A stretch of 64,000 nucleotides of DNA from Acetomicrobium hydrogeniformans. GTDB taxonomy: Bacteria > Synergistota > Synergistia > Synergistales > JAFGMB01. The stretch spans positions 372,001 through 436,000 of the forward strand of contig JAENYO010000002.1 in NCBI GenBank assembly GCA_016841745.1, written 5' to 3'. Under the pieces are notes generated by a model. That model was not told where the DNA came from, ran no database searches, and saw only the letters and a program-made list of their open reading frames with translations. Made by a program: the position numbers and the translations under genes. Below, in pieces: positions 42,679-51,098 of the stretch. Each line of letters begins with the position of its first letter. Position 1 is the first letter of the stretch.

Positions 42679-43845
42679 TCATTTATTCATTGTAGAAATT
42701 GTCCGGATATCTGTTTCTATAATGGATGATACCGGTCTTCGCCTGCTTACTGGTTCAAAAGGGGTGTCAATGTAACCTGTTCTAAGCATCATCTGGGGTA
42801 AAGTATCCAGTTCCAGCTTTCCCACTAATTCGCTTTTCCAGGGATATTCCTCGATCATCTGACTCATAGGATGGATAACAAGTCCCAGTTGAGAAGCCTT
42901 TAACCAGAGTCTTTCAAGCTCCATCCCGGATCTTATCAGAGAGGCTGCATCCTTACCACTATCTGTCAGAACGATGAAACCGGAGCAGTTCTCCACCTGT
43001 TTTCTTACGGTGGTTACGGTCTGTTTTCTGAAGGAGTCTTTCATAACCGTATCTGAATTGAAAAAATGAGAAACGAACCAGCCTGCAATTCCTTTAATGC
43101 CCATCATTTGAGGAGTTAAACCATCTTCTGTTTTTTCGGCTTCACGTTTTGAAAAACGTATCCATTGGGAAAGTTCTTTCTGGACATTATCCCTGTTCGC
43201 CTGTTTTTCATTGGACGCTATAAGCCCTTCGAGAAGATATTGCCCCTTTGGAGATCCAAGTGGATAATAATGAACTTTTCCGGGAACAGTCATCAACAGC
43301 GATGAAAGATGTTCTTCCTTGAGGGGTTCATTTTTGAAGCCTCTTCGCGAAGTCCCACGAAGTGAAAGGTTCCTCCGAAGCTCGGCTGCGTCTTTGGAAG
43401 TTATCATGCCGGATCTTTCAAGACGTATATGGGCTACCCTTTCGTCGAAAGAGGATTCAGCAACAATAGTTATCTCTGCATGTAATCCATGTATCCGGGC
43501 TGCCTGGGATAGATTTTCAATAAAAGCTCCGAGGGAGATCATAGCTTCCCGGTTTAGGGGATCCACCTCCGATAGGGTACGTTTGCTATCCAGGAGAACT
43601 TCAATAATTTCCGGAGACACTATTCGGATCTTCCACATCTGTGCATTGTGACTACTTGGTGCAAGGGTTGCGTAGTACAATATTTCCTCTATTTCTTCAG
43701 ATATATTAATACCCTTTTCCTTGGCATCCATTGCTATCACCTTATTTCTTGAATTATGCCTTCCCGATGAACCCAATAAGACCACAAAAACTGTAACCAA
43801 TGCAGCTAATGAAATAAAAAAGATCGATTTACTCCTTGTTTTCAC
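42679..43845 (-). CDS. membrane-anchored Acg-type nitroreductase-like protein
   Basis: 388 residues. An N-terminal membrane segment (about 8-26, IFFISLAALVTVFVVLLG) is followed by two nitroreductase-like halves: IEEILYYATLAPSSHNAQMWK near residue 53 is the FMN-binding motif of the Acg/nitroreductase superfamily, with SLRGTSRRGFKNEPLKEEHL near 165 and RKQVENCSGFIVLTDSG near 285. Acg-type proteins are FMN-binding but often lack reductase activity; function here unknown. GTG 43845 has GGAGG 8 bases upstream. Follows the TetR gene by three bases, so co-expressed and TetR-controlled. Confidence 0.8.
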   Translation of the reverse strand: MKTRSKSIFFISLAALVTVFVVLLGSSGRHNSRNKVIAMDAKEKGINISEEIEEILYYATLAPSSHNAQMWKIRIVSPEIIEVLLDSKRTLSEVDPLNREAMISLGAFIENLSQAARIHGLHAEITIVAESSFDERVAHIRLERSGMITSKDAAELRRNLSLRGTSRRGFKNEPLKEEHLSSLLMTVPGKVHYYPLGSPKGQYLLEGLIASNEKQANRDNVQKELSQWIRFSKREAEKTEDGLTPQMMGIKGIAGWFVSHFFNSDTVMKDSFRKQTVTTVRKQVENCSGFIVLTDSGKDAASLIRSGMELERLWLKASQLGLVIHPMSQMIEEYPWKSELVGKLELDTLPQMMLRTGYIDTPFEPVSRRRPVSSIIETDIRTISTMNK

Positions 43846-43848
43846 TAC

Positions 43849-44460
43849 TTATTCCTCCTGTTTAAAAACTTTATTCATGATCATGTCTACAGTCTTTTCA
43901 ATCCTCTCCCATCCTTCTTCCTCCCTGATGGGAATTCCGAGAAAAACATGGGAAGTTCTGCTCCTGAGTATAAGATAAGAGATCCCTGCAGAGAGGATGG
44001 CAGATAATGCCTTGATATCCAGTCTGTTTTCCAATCCCTTTTCTTTTGCGAAGATCTCGATCATTTCCATGCCCTGTTTTTCCCTGGTTGCCGCGAATGC
44101 TTCTGTTATCTCGTTATTATGAGATAGTTCCCATCTTAGTACTTCCTGAGTGGCCGGTCGTTTCCGAAGTTCTCTGAGGAAATGTTTCATCAACGCTGAG
44201 GCAATATCTGCCATATCAGTATCCTTGTGAGATCCATATATCTGTTCCATTTCAGACTGTTGTGCCGGCCAGAAATTTCTGCTTCCTGCGTAGGTTTCAA
44301 GAAGTCCTTCCATCCCGCCGAAATACCTGTAGATCAGTATTTTACTGACTCCGGCTTCCCTGGCAACTGCATTTACCCCTATTGCCTCAAATCCATCCCT
44401 CTTCAGGATAACCTCTACCGCTTCAAGTAGTTTATGGATGGTCCTGTCCTTATCTTTCAT
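43849..44460 (-). CDS. TetR family repressor
   Basis: 203 residues. N-terminal HTH (about 8-55) GFEAIGVNAVAREAGVSKILIYRYFGG, C-terminal ligand domain all helical. Likely represses its own operon with the nitroreductase-like gene, using the two palindromes just upstream. Inducer unknown; the target suggests a redox-active or toxic organic compound. Confidence 0.92.
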   Translation of the reverse strand: MKDKDRTIHKLLEAVEVILKRDGFEAIGVNAVAREAGVSKILIYRYFGGMEGLLETYAGSRNFWPAQQSEMEQIYGSHKDTDMADIASALMKHFLRELRKRPATQEVLRWELSHNNEITEAFAATREKQGMEMIEIFAKEKGLENRLDIKALSAILSAGISYLILRSRTSHVFLGIPIREEEGWERIEKTVDMIMNKVFKQEE

Positions 44461-44476
44461 GATGAGCCTCCTTAAT

Positions 44477-44526
44477 GTTACCAGTAGGTAACGTTGCTGT
44501 CGAATTATATGTTACCTACTGGTAAC
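44477..44526. promoter_or_regulatory. two palindromic TetR-type operators
   Basis: GTTACC-AGTA-GGTAAC (44477-44492) and GTTACC-TACT-GGTAAC (44511-44526) are near-identical palindromes 34 bases apart, in the promoter region of the tetR operon and the divergent M20 gene. Confidence 0.75.
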
Positions 44527-44616
44527 TTGTCAAGTTATTTATGATAAAGAACTTTAGTGAAAGTCAAACGAATGTTAATATTAACCAACAGTCCTATCCA
44601 AATGGGAGGGGGTCCA

Positions 44617-45786
44617 GTGAAAAGAAGATTAATAAATCCTGACAGTAAAAAACTCCTTGACGATCTTCAGAAGTTGATAAGCATTAATTCGGTTAACCCG
44701 GATCTTGATCAAGATGGCCCAGGGGAGCGGGAAATCGCCATTTTTATCAAAGATCTTGTTTCTAAAATTGGTTTTGAAATCACCCTTCAGGATCTTGGCG
44801 ACAACAGGATTAACCTTACGGCTCTTTTAAAGGGAACAGGAGGCGGCAGGACCCTTATGTTGAACGGACATATGGATACAGTTGATACCAGGGGTATGAC
44901 CATTGATCCTTTCGATCCTGTTTTTATTGATGGGAAGGTCTATGGCAGAGGGAGTCTTGATATGAAAGCCGGGATAGCCGCCATCCTTTCAGCTTCAAGG
45001 GCGATAGTTAATTCAGGAACAAAACTCAAGGGAGACCTTCTGCTTACTTTTGTGGCGGATGAGGAATATAAGAGTATCGGTACTGAAGCAGCGGCAGAAA
45101 CCTGTCATGCCGATGGGGCAATTATATGTGAACCTACAGATATGAAGCTTGTACTGGCTCATAAAGGTTTTACCTGGGAAAGGATTGTTTTTCATGGGAA
45201 AGCAGCACATGGAAGCAGACCTGATGAAGGGGTAGATGCCATAACCCATTCAGGTATATTTTTAGCTGCCCTCGATGATTTTCAGAGGAAGGTACTGGCG
45301 GAGAGAAAACATCCTCTTTTGGGTTCTCCTTCGGTACATGCTTCCCTCATAGCTGGCGGAATTGGAATAAGTACCTATCCTGACAGTTGTATACTTGAGT
45401 TTGAAAGACGGACTATTCCAGGAGAAACTCCGGAGGGAGTAAAGGAAGAGATCGAATCAATACTGTTAGAGCTCGGAAGAAAATATCCAGATTTCATGGC
45501 TGATCATGAACAATATTTTGTCAGGAATCCCCTGGAAATTGATGAAGGGGACAGGCTCGTAAAGTGCCTGGGAGGATCATGGGAAAATGTCATGGGTTTT
45601 CCCGCAGAGGTAGGAGGTTTCAGCGGATGGGCCGATTCTGCCATACTTAACGACAAGGGAATACCTGCTGTCAATTTCGGTCCGGCAGGAAAGGGCCTTC
45701 ATGCAGCAGAAGAGTACGTGGAATTCCAATCTGTAATTGATTGCACAAAGGTGCTTGCCGATACTATAATTACTTACTGCTCGTGA
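44617..45786 (+). CDS. M20 family metallopeptidase (ArgE/DapE-like)
   Basis: 389 residues. Zinc ligands in LMLNGHMDTVDT near residue 80, RGSLDMKAGIA near 115, VADEEYKSIGTEAA near 148 with the catalytic Glu pair, AIICEPTDMKL near 175 and the final His in GPAGKGLHAAEEYVEF near 362. Deacylates N-acyl amino acids or cleaves dipeptides, like acetylornithine deacetylase or succinyl-diaminopimelate desuccinylase; substrate not predictable. GTG 44617 sits 7 bases after GGGAGG; an extension to 44557 would cover the operator-flanking region. May fall under the TetR. Confidence 0.85.
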   Translation: MKRRLINPDSKKLLDDLQKLISINSVNPDLDQDGPGEREIAIFIKDLVSKIGFEITLQDLGDNRINLTALLKGTGGGRTLMLNGHMDTVDTRGMTIDPFDPVFIDGKVYGRGSLDMKAGIAAILSASRAIVNSGTKLKGDLLLTFVADEEYKSIGTEAAAETCHADGAIICEPTDMKLVLAHKGFTWERIVFHGKAAHGSRPDEGVDAITHSGIFLAALDDFQRKVLAERKHPLLGSPSVHASLIAGGIGISTYPDSCILEFERRTIPGETPEGVKEEIESILLELGRKYPDFMADHEQYFVRNPLEIDEGDRLVKCLGGSWENVMGFPAEVGGFSGWADSAILNDKGIPAVNFGPAGKGLHAAEEYVEFQSVIDCTKVLADTIITYCS

Positions 45787-45940
45787 AGTTTTTTAAAATA
45801 GTATTTACCCGTTCTGAAGATCTTGATTATCTATCCATAACAAACTTCTACAGGTAGAGTTCCGAATAGATACAGAGTCTTGTTCAGTTTTTCTGAGCCT
45901 GGAAAATTTGTTAATTATGAAGTACTGGAGGATTAAAATT

Positions 45941-47188
45941 ATGCTGAAGTTTACCCTTGATCAGGACCAGGAAATGGTTCAGATCATAAACAATGAAGCA
46001 AAACGGCAGGAAGAATGTCTTGACCTTATTGCCTCACAGAGTCTGGCTCCCAAGGCCATTATGGATGTCAGCGGCAGTATCCTTACAAACAGGACCATTG
46101 AGGGTTATCCTGGAAAGAGATATTACGCTGGAGGCAGATATCTTGACGAGATGGAGCTTCTCGCCATAAACAGGGCAAAAGAGCTCTTTGGCGCAGAGCA
46201 TGTGAATGTTCAGCCCCACTGTGGCACTAACACCAATATGGCTGTCTATCATGCTGTACTTCAACCGGGTGACAAGGTCCTTGCGATGAATCTCGCGGCA
46301 GGAGGCCATCTATCCCATGGACATCCCCTTAATTCCGGAACCAGGATATATGAATTTATTCATTACGGTGTGGATAAAGACACTTCTCTCATAGATTATG
46401 ATGAACTGCGGAACCTTGCACTTGAGCATAAACCCAGGATCATTGTGGGTGGGACCAGCAGTTATCCCCGGGAGATAGACTGGAAAAGGTTAAGAGAGAT
46501 CGCAGATGAAATTTCTGCTTATGTTGTGGCGGATGTAGCACATACAATTGGCTTCATAGCAGCAGGCATCCATGTCAATCCTGTGCCATATGCAGAGTTC
46601 GTTAATTTTTCTCTTTATAAGACTCTTCCTGGACCAAGAGGGGGATGCATCCTCTGCAGAAAGGAATTTGCAGCAGATATTGACCGTGCTGTATTTCCCG
46701 GATACCAGGGCTCCATGCTTACCCAGTTAATTGCTGCCAAGGCAGTCTGTTTCAAGATCGCCGCAACGGAAGAGTTTAAAGATATTGCAAGACAGATAAT
46801 TGCAAATTCCCGAACCCTGGCAAGGGACCTGGAGGAAAAGGGAATGACCCTTGTTACTGGAGGAACTGATAGTCACATAATCCTTCTTGATGTTCGAGGG
46901 AAAGGTCTTACAGGCAAGATTGCCGAAAAAACTCTTGAAAAGGTGGGTCTGATTGTCAACAGGAACGTTATACCCTTTGATCCGGAAAAACCATGGATCG
47001 CCAGCGGCGTGCGAATAGGTACCACTGTGGCTACAATGCGAGACATGAAAGAAACTGAAATGCATCAACTTGCATCATTTATTGATAAGGCTCTTTCACA
47101 TTCCGAGAATGAAATGATGCTTTCTGAACTAAAGTCACAGGTTAAGGATCTTTGCGAAAGGTTCCCGATTCTTAGAAGAAGAGTTTAA
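45941..47188 (+). CDS. serine hydroxymethyltransferase-like PLP enzyme
   Basis: 415 residues, the length of GlyA. Family features: CLDLIASQSLAPKAIMDVSG near residue 25, GYPGKRYYAGGRYLDEMELLAINRAKELFGAEHVNVQPHCG-type region near 50-95 (in parts), VADVAHTIGFIAAGIHVNPVPYAEFVNFS near 200-225 and PLP lysine in SLYKTLPGPRGG. In true GlyA this is TTTHKTLRGPRGG, so the active-site Thr-His is replaced by Leu-Tyr. Could act on serine/glycine/threonine or alpha-methylserine with changed specificity. GGAGG is 10 bases before ATG 45941. Confidence 0.8.
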   Translation: MLKFTLDQDQEMVQIINNEAKRQEECLDLIASQSLAPKAIMDVSGSILTNRTIEGYPGKRYYAGGRYLDEMELLAINRAKELFGAEHVNVQPHCGTNTNMAVYHAVLQPGDKVLAMNLAAGGHLSHGHPLNSGTRIYEFIHYGVDKDTSLIDYDELRNLALEHKPRIIVGGTSSYPREIDWKRLREIADEISAYVVADVAHTIGFIAAGIHVNPVPYAEFVNFSLYKTLPGPRGGCILCRKEFAADIDRAVFPGYQGSMLTQLIAAKAVCFKIAATEEFKDIARQIIANSRTLARDLEEKGMTLVTGGTDSHIILLDVRGKGLTGKIAEKTLEKVGLIVNRNVIPFDPEKPWIASGVRIGTTVATMRDMKETEMHQLASFIDKALSHSENEMMLSELKSQVKDLCERFPILRRRV

Positions 47189-47228
47189 TTTTTAAAGGAT
47201 GATCAGTGTTTACCCTTTTCACATTTCA

Positions 47229-47260
47229 GATCCCGGCAGAAAAGCCGGGATCTTTTTTTT
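47229..47260 (+). terminator. rho-independent terminator of SHMT-like gene
   Basis: 9-bp GC-rich stem, arms 47229-47237 and 47244-47252, followed by eight T. Confidence 0.9.
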
Positions 47261-47383
47261 TAAAGATGTAATATTTTTCTGTGTTGTTATCTTTATCCGG
47301 AATTCTGTTTAAGATGCCTTCCCCAGAGCAGGATAATAAAGTAGTATAGGTATTATCTGGCAGATGGAGGTGGAGTAGGAATT

Positions 47384-47701
47384 ATGGAAAGCTTCGAAAA
47401 TTGTAAGGTTATAACAAAGGCAAATATCTATTTTGATGGTAATGTCCAGAGCAGGACCATTTATCTACCCAATGGAGAAAGAAAGACTCTTGGCGTAATA
47501 TTGCCGGGGGAATATGAATTTGGGACAGGTGTTCCTGAAATAATGGATATAATTTCAGGAATGGCACAGATCCTTATAGCTGGGACGGAAGACTGGAAAA
47601 GTTACGCACAGGGTGTAAGTTTCCCACTCCCCGCCAACACAAAGTTCAAGATGAAGTGCAATGAAGTTACAGAGTATGTCTGTTCTTACATTTCAGAATA
47701 A
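47384..47701 (+). CDS. ppnP: pyrimidine/purine nucleoside phosphorylase (PpnP)
   Basis: 105 residues, cupin-fold DUF1255 protein. FENCKVITKANIYFDGNVQSRTIYLPNGERKTLGVILPGEYEF (in parts), MAQILIAGTEDWKSYAQGVSFPLPANTKFKMKC match the family. Phosphorolyses several nucleosides to base and ribose-1-phosphate. Precedes the second RidA gene by 15 bases (possible operon). Confidence 0.92.
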   Translation: MESFENCKVITKANIYFDGNVQSRTIYLPNGERKTLGVILPGEYEFGTGVPEIMDIISGMAQILIAGTEDWKSYAQGVSFPLPANTKFKMKCNEVTEYVCSYISE

Positions 47702-47716
47702 GGAGAGCAGGACGTA

Positions 47717-48085
47717 ATGAAAAAGCAAATACGAACAGAAAAGGCACCCATGCCCATAGGTCCGTATTCCCAGGGACTTGTTGTAGGCAGCCGGATATAT
47801 GTTGCAGGACAGGGTCCTCTTGATGTGGAATCCGGCAAGGTTCCGGAAGGAGTGTCGTCGCAGACCAGGCAGGTCCTTACGAATATCAGAACCATTCTTG
47901 AGGCAGGTGGATCTTCCATGGATGAAGTTGTAAAGACTACGGTCCATCTTGCAGATCTCAAGGATTTTGAAGCTTTTAATGCGGTATATAAAGAGTTCTT
48001 TACAGAGCCGTATCCTGTGAGAACTACAGTAGGCAGCCAGTTATATGGTATCCTGGTGGAGATTGATGTTATCGCTGAAAAATAA
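47717..48085 (+). CDS. RidA family protein, second copy
   Basis: 122 residues. KAPMPIGPYSQGLVVGSRI at the N-terminus, AGQGPLDVESG, MDEVVKTTVHLADLKDF, and the binding arginine in PYPVRTTVGSQLYGILVEIDV. Less typical than the copy at 1827-2207 (GQGPLD against SGQVAID), so possibly another Rid subgroup acting on different imines. Shares transcription with ppnP and has its own terminator. Confidence 0.9.
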   Translation: MKKQIRTEKAPMPIGPYSQGLVVGSRIYVAGQGPLDVESGKVPEGVSSQTRQVLTNIRTILEAGGSSMDEVVKTTVHLADLKDFEAFNAVYKEFFTEPYPVRTTVGSQLYGILVEIDVIAEK

Positions 48086-48111
48086 TGTTGTCTTTTCTGT
48101 TTTATATCTTC

Positions 48112-48144
48112 AAGGACCTTGGAATATTCCGAGGTCCTTTTTTT
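48112..48144 (+). terminator. rho-independent terminator of ppnP-ridA2
   Basis: Stem of 14 bp with one G-T pair between 48112-48125 and 48126-48139, followed by TTTTT. Confidence 0.8.
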
Positions 48145-48265
48145 GATTTTTTAAACTACTGATCCGAAATAGCAATATATTCTTGCGTTAAGGTAAATTT
48201 TTTGCAAATCACAAGGATATTGCCCTTTGGAAGAAAGTTGGGGAAAAATTGAATCGAATTGGGAA

Positions 48266-48421
48266 TAAAATGAGAAACCTGACGAGATCATGACAAGTAT
48301 TCATAAGAGGAACTGGGAGGCTTCTATGGAATATGGTACCCCCGGAAATTATGTTAATGGAGCCAATATTGCAGGTTTCCTGAGGGTTGCCAGGGCCATG
48401 AATGACCAGGGACTCGTCTAG
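48266..48421 (+). pseudogene. remnant of NADP-specific glutamate dehydrogenase (C-terminal end)
   Basis: Reading from 48266: NEKPDEIMTSIHKRNWEASME, YGTPGNYVNGANIAGFL, RVARAMNDQGLV then TAG. The piece YVNGANIAGFLRVARAM matches the closing helix of GdhA (hexameric NADP-glutamate dehydrogenase) almost residue for residue, ending at the family's natural C-terminus, and NEKPDEIM resembles the preceding helix. Upstream the frame has a TAA at 48263 and loses homology. A 43-residue open frame (ATG 48290) remains but has no useful domain. Decay of an ancestral gdhA is the best reading; the full enzyme at 5077-6318 is of another subtype. Confidence 0.75.
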
Positions 48422-48632
48422 AGCTGGATAACAACTAACCATAAGAAAGGGGAAAATGGTTCCCTGACTTTATAGTACTTTAGTCCTAATAGAGATAGTT
48501 CCATAGGCCCCCATAAAGGGGGAAACAGGACACAGACCGAGTAAATTGAAAGTCACGGATTATCCCTTATGGAGTATGTTAACTTGAATCTGTAGAGAAA
48601 AACAGTTGAGCCTGCTCCTGGAGGGATATTCT
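48422..48632. other. intergenic region before HD-GYP gene
   Basis: About 210 bases with short inverted pieces (GGCCCCCATAAAGGGGG near 48508) but no recognised riboswitch, RNA or coding homology. Ribosome site CTGGAGGG precedes ATG 48633. Confidence 0.35.
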
Positions 48633-49346
48633 ATGAAAAATATGGAGAGATGCAAAGATACCCCCATTGATCTTCATTTATTATCGGGTGGTTTTACTTT
48701 TCTGGAAAAAGAGAAACCTGATCTCTGTTTTGATTTTATGGACAGTCTTCTTCGTCAGGATAGAATGGAGATAGAAAGTTATGACCATGCCCTCAGGGTA
48801 GGTATGCTCACCAGGATGTTGTCTGAAAGGCTTGGTCTTCCTGGGGAGTATCAGGAACTACTTGCTAATGCTGCTCCTCTTCACGATATAGGAAAAATGT
48901 ATATTCCAGAAGCCATCCTTTTCAAATCTGCCAAACTTAATCTGATGGAATGGGTTGTAATGACAAACCATACAATCCGGGGATGGGATCTCTTTAAGGA
49001 TAGTGAATCCAGGATACTTAAAATGGCTGCCAGGATATGCCTGTCCCACCATGAGAGGTGGGATGGGTACGGATATCCCAATGGGATATCCAGGGAAGAT
49101 ATACCCCTTCCAGGTCAGATCGTTGCAGTGGCAGACAGTTTCGATTCAATAGTTTCTTCCCGTCCCTACAGAAAAGCTTTTGCCCTGGAAGAAGGTATTG
49201 CGGAAATAAAAAGCCTCAAGGGAATCCAGTTTGCTCCACTGGTGGTTCTTGCTTTCTCCAGTCTTGAAAATGAGATAATAGAATATTATTCCGCGGAAGA
49301 AATAATGTTTCAGGATCGAGTGGTTCCTGAGCATCTTGTAAGTTAA
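48633..49346 (+). CDS. HD-GYP domain phosphodiesterase
   Basis: 237 residues, essentially one HD-GYP domain (about 45-200). Metal residues: YDHALRVGMLTRML near residue 50, APLHDIGKMYIPEAIL near 82, TNHTIRGWDLF near 112, CLSHHERWDGYGYPNG near 140 (the GYP motif) and VAVADSFDSIVSSRPYRKA near 170. Predicted to degrade cyclic di-GMP, opposing the GGDEF protein at 15737-17065. No sensor domain or membrane segment. ATG 48633 has CTGGAGGG upstream. Confidence 0.9.
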   Translation: MKNMERCKDTPIDLHLLSGGFTFLEKEKPDLCFDFMDSLLRQDRMEIESYDHALRVGMLTRMLSERLGLPGEYQELLANAAPLHDIGKMYIPEAILFKSAKLNLMEWVVMTNHTIRGWDLFKDSESRILKMAARICLSHHERWDGYGYPNGISREDIPLPGQIVAVADSFDSIVSSRPYRKAFALEEGIAEIKSLKGIQFAPLVVLAFSSLENEIIEYYSAEEIMFQDRVVPEHLVS

Positions 49347-49363
49347 GACCTCTAATGATCGGT

Positions 49364-49417
49364 GTTTCCATAAAGAAGCCCCCTGAACCACGGTTCAGGG
49401 GGCTTCTTTATGGAAAC
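49364..49417 (+). terminator. long perfect hairpin after HD-GYP gene
   Basis: 26-bp perfect inverted repeat, arms 49364-49389 and 49392-49417, core GC-rich with A/T outer parts. Acts as terminator in either direction; unusually long. Confidence 0.65.
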
Positions 49418-49439
49418 ATGGTATTAAAATGACGGTTAT

Positions 49440-49468
49440 TTGACAGTGAGACAGGAAAAAGATATTCT
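49440..49468 (+). promoter_or_regulatory. promoter of iclR-eda
   Basis: TTGACA 49440-49445, 17-base spacer, TATTCT 49463-49468, 46 bases before the TTG start. A repeated GTTCCGA motif (about 49475 and 49495) may be the operator. Confidence 0.6.
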
Positions 49469-49513
49469 AGAATCGTTCCGATATAAGAAATATTGTTCCG
49501 AGGAGTGGTATAT

Positions 49514-50299
49514 TTGTCAGAAAAAAGGGGAATCAGAGTGCTTGAGAGGGCTTTTTCAATCCTGAACTGTATTACGATAGCGAATGTGTCTCTGGGAGTA
49601 ACTGAGATAGCAAAGTTCACTGGACTTTCCAAAACTACTGTTCACAGAATACTGTCAACACTTTTGGATTCCAATGTCCTGATAAGAAATTCTGCCGGTA
49701 CATACCAGGTTGGTCCTTCCGTACTTGTCTGGGGTGACGGGTACCGTCACAAGTCAAGTCTTATTCAAATTTCCCGTCCTTTTATGGAGGAACTCTGTTC
49801 CAGTTCTCAGGAAACAGTTCATCTCTTCTCTTATGAAAACGGAACAGGCTATTATATAGACAAGAGGGAGAGCCCTCAGCCCGTCGGAATGAAATCAAGG
49901 ATCGGAGCCCGAATAGATCCTTACTGTACATCTTCCGGCAGAGCCATCCTTGCAGGTCTTCCAAAGGGTGAACTGAACCAGTATCTTGCAGTTTTCGAAA
50001 TGGAGAAGAAGACACCCTCAACTATTATCGACAGGGAAGAGTTGATCCATATTCTTGAAGGTGTGAGAGAACTGGGTTTTGCTGAAGAGAATCAGGAAAA
50101 TGAAGAGGGAATAAGGTGCGTGGGTGCAGCTATTCTCAATCATAACGGATACCCGGTTGGTGCCATAAGCATATCCGCGCCAGCCTACAGGTTTTCCTCG
50201 GAGAAGATAAATATCTTTGGTCCACATCTCAGGGATAAGGCAAGGGAGATATCTATTCAACTTGGATGGAGGAATAATAATTTTCAGGAGGGGAAATAA
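49514..50299 (+). CDS. IclR family transcriptional regulator
   Basis: 261 residues. N-terminal winged HTH (about 5-65) LGVTEIAKFTGLSKTTVHRIL, then the IclR effector domain (about 85-255) with ETVHLFSYENGTGYYIDKRES, DPYCTSSGRAILAGLP and GAAILNHNGYPVGAISISAP. Controls sugar-acid or aromatic catabolism in many bacteria; here coupled to the KDPG aldolase (TAATG overlap), so a sugar-acid or 2-oxo-acid effector is likely. TTG 49514 has AGGAG 8 bases upstream. Confidence 0.92.
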   Translation: MSEKRGIRVLERAFSILNCITIANVSLGVTEIAKFTGLSKTTVHRILSTLLDSNVLIRNSAGTYQVGPSVLVWGDGYRHKSSLIQISRPFMEELCSSSQETVHLFSYENGTGYYIDKRESPQPVGMKSRIGARIDPYCTSSGRAILAGLPKGELNQYLAVFEMEKKTPSTIIDREELIHILEGVRELGFAEENQENEEGIRCVGAAILNHNGYPVGAISISAPAYRFSSEKINIFGPHLRDKAREISIQLGWRNNNFQEGK

Positions 50300-50961
50300 T
50301 GGTATATATAAAAAAATTCGAAATTCTGGAGAAGATCCATGCCAGAGGTATAGTTGCCGTAATCAGGGCAAAGGATGCTGAGACCGGGAAGGGTATTGCA
50401 GATGCTGTTTTCGAAGGCGGTATTCCTGCCATAGAAATGACCATGACTGTTCCCGGGGCCATTAATATTATTGAGACCATGGCTGAATATTACAAAGGTA
50501 GTGACATTATCCTTGGTGCCGGTACTGTCATGGATGGGGAAACTGCCCGTATGTGTATTCTTGCCGGAGCAGAATACATTATTTCTCCCTTTTTCAGCCC
50601 GGAGGTCATTCGTATGTGCAACCGCTACTCAGTCCCATGTATGCCTGGAGTAGGCACAGTCACAGAGCTTGTGCATGCAATGGAAATGGGTGTAGATGTA
50701 GTAAAAGCCTTTCCAGGTAACGTGCTTGGCCCCGGATTTATAAAGGCGATCCATGGGCCTGTCCCCCATGCCAACATAATGCCCACTGGGGGCGTCTCTC
50801 CCTCCAATGTGGAGGAATGGCTTAAGGCAGGAGCCTTTGCTCTCGGGATGGGTGGAGCCCTCACCAAGCCGGAGGGAAAAGAAGGAGACTATGAGGCTGT
50901 CAGAAAAACATCAGAGCTTGTTGTCAGCAAAATTGCCGCCTTCAGGGCAGACAACAGTTAA
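50299..50961 (+). CDS. eda: KDPG/KHG aldolase
   Basis: 220 residues. Bifunctional 2-keto-3-deoxy-6-phosphogluconate / 2-keto-4-hydroxyglutarate aldolase family: GIVAVIRAKDAETGKGIADA near residue 17, GGIPAIEMTMTVPGAI near 40, ILGAGTVMDGETARMCILAGA near 72 and Schiff-base lysine in VDVVKAFPGNVLGPGFI near 135, then MPTGGVSPSNVEEWLKAGAFALG. Forms pyruvate and glyceraldehyde 3-phosphate or glyoxylate. No kdgK or edd follows, so the pathway is incomplete here. Confidence 0.9.
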   Translation: MVYIKKFEILEKIHARGIVAVIRAKDAETGKGIADAVFEGGIPAIEMTMTVPGAINIIETMAEYYKGSDIILGAGTVMDGETARMCILAGAEYIISPFFSPEVIRMCNRYSVPCMPGVGTVTELVHAMEMGVDVVKAFPGNVLGPGFIKAIHGPVPHANIMPTGGVSPSNVEEWLKAGAFALGMGGALTKPEGKEGDYEAVRKTSELVVSKIAAFRADNS

Positions 50962-51077
50962 TGAAGGGAAAAGATATGCCGAAGCATGTAACCTCTGGGA
51001 TCATAAAGATAAATGGTGAGGGAGAAAGAGAGCTTTTTGACTCCCTTTTCTCCATACCGGAGGACGAAAGTCTCTGA
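50961..51077 (+). CDS. short open frame after eda, uncertain
   Basis: 38 codons starting on the stop of eda (TAATG), reading KDMPKHVTSGIIKINGEGER and ending at PEDESL. No homology recognised. Could be a small translated peptide, or the head of a lost gene, since the region to the right carries another remnant. Weak support. Confidence 0.2.
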   Translation: MKGKDMPKHVTSGIIKINGEGERELFDSLFSIPEDESL

Positions 51078-51098
51078 TTTGAAAATTGCCATGGTACT

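Noticed and set aside
48422-48632. Riboswitch or small RNA in the gap before the HD-GYP gene
   Set aside because: Only short inverted pieces; no recognised aptamer core.
49364-49417. Long inverted repeat as the end of an insertion sequence
   Set aside because: Adjacent arms form a single hairpin, no transposase and no target duplication are seen; termination explains it better.
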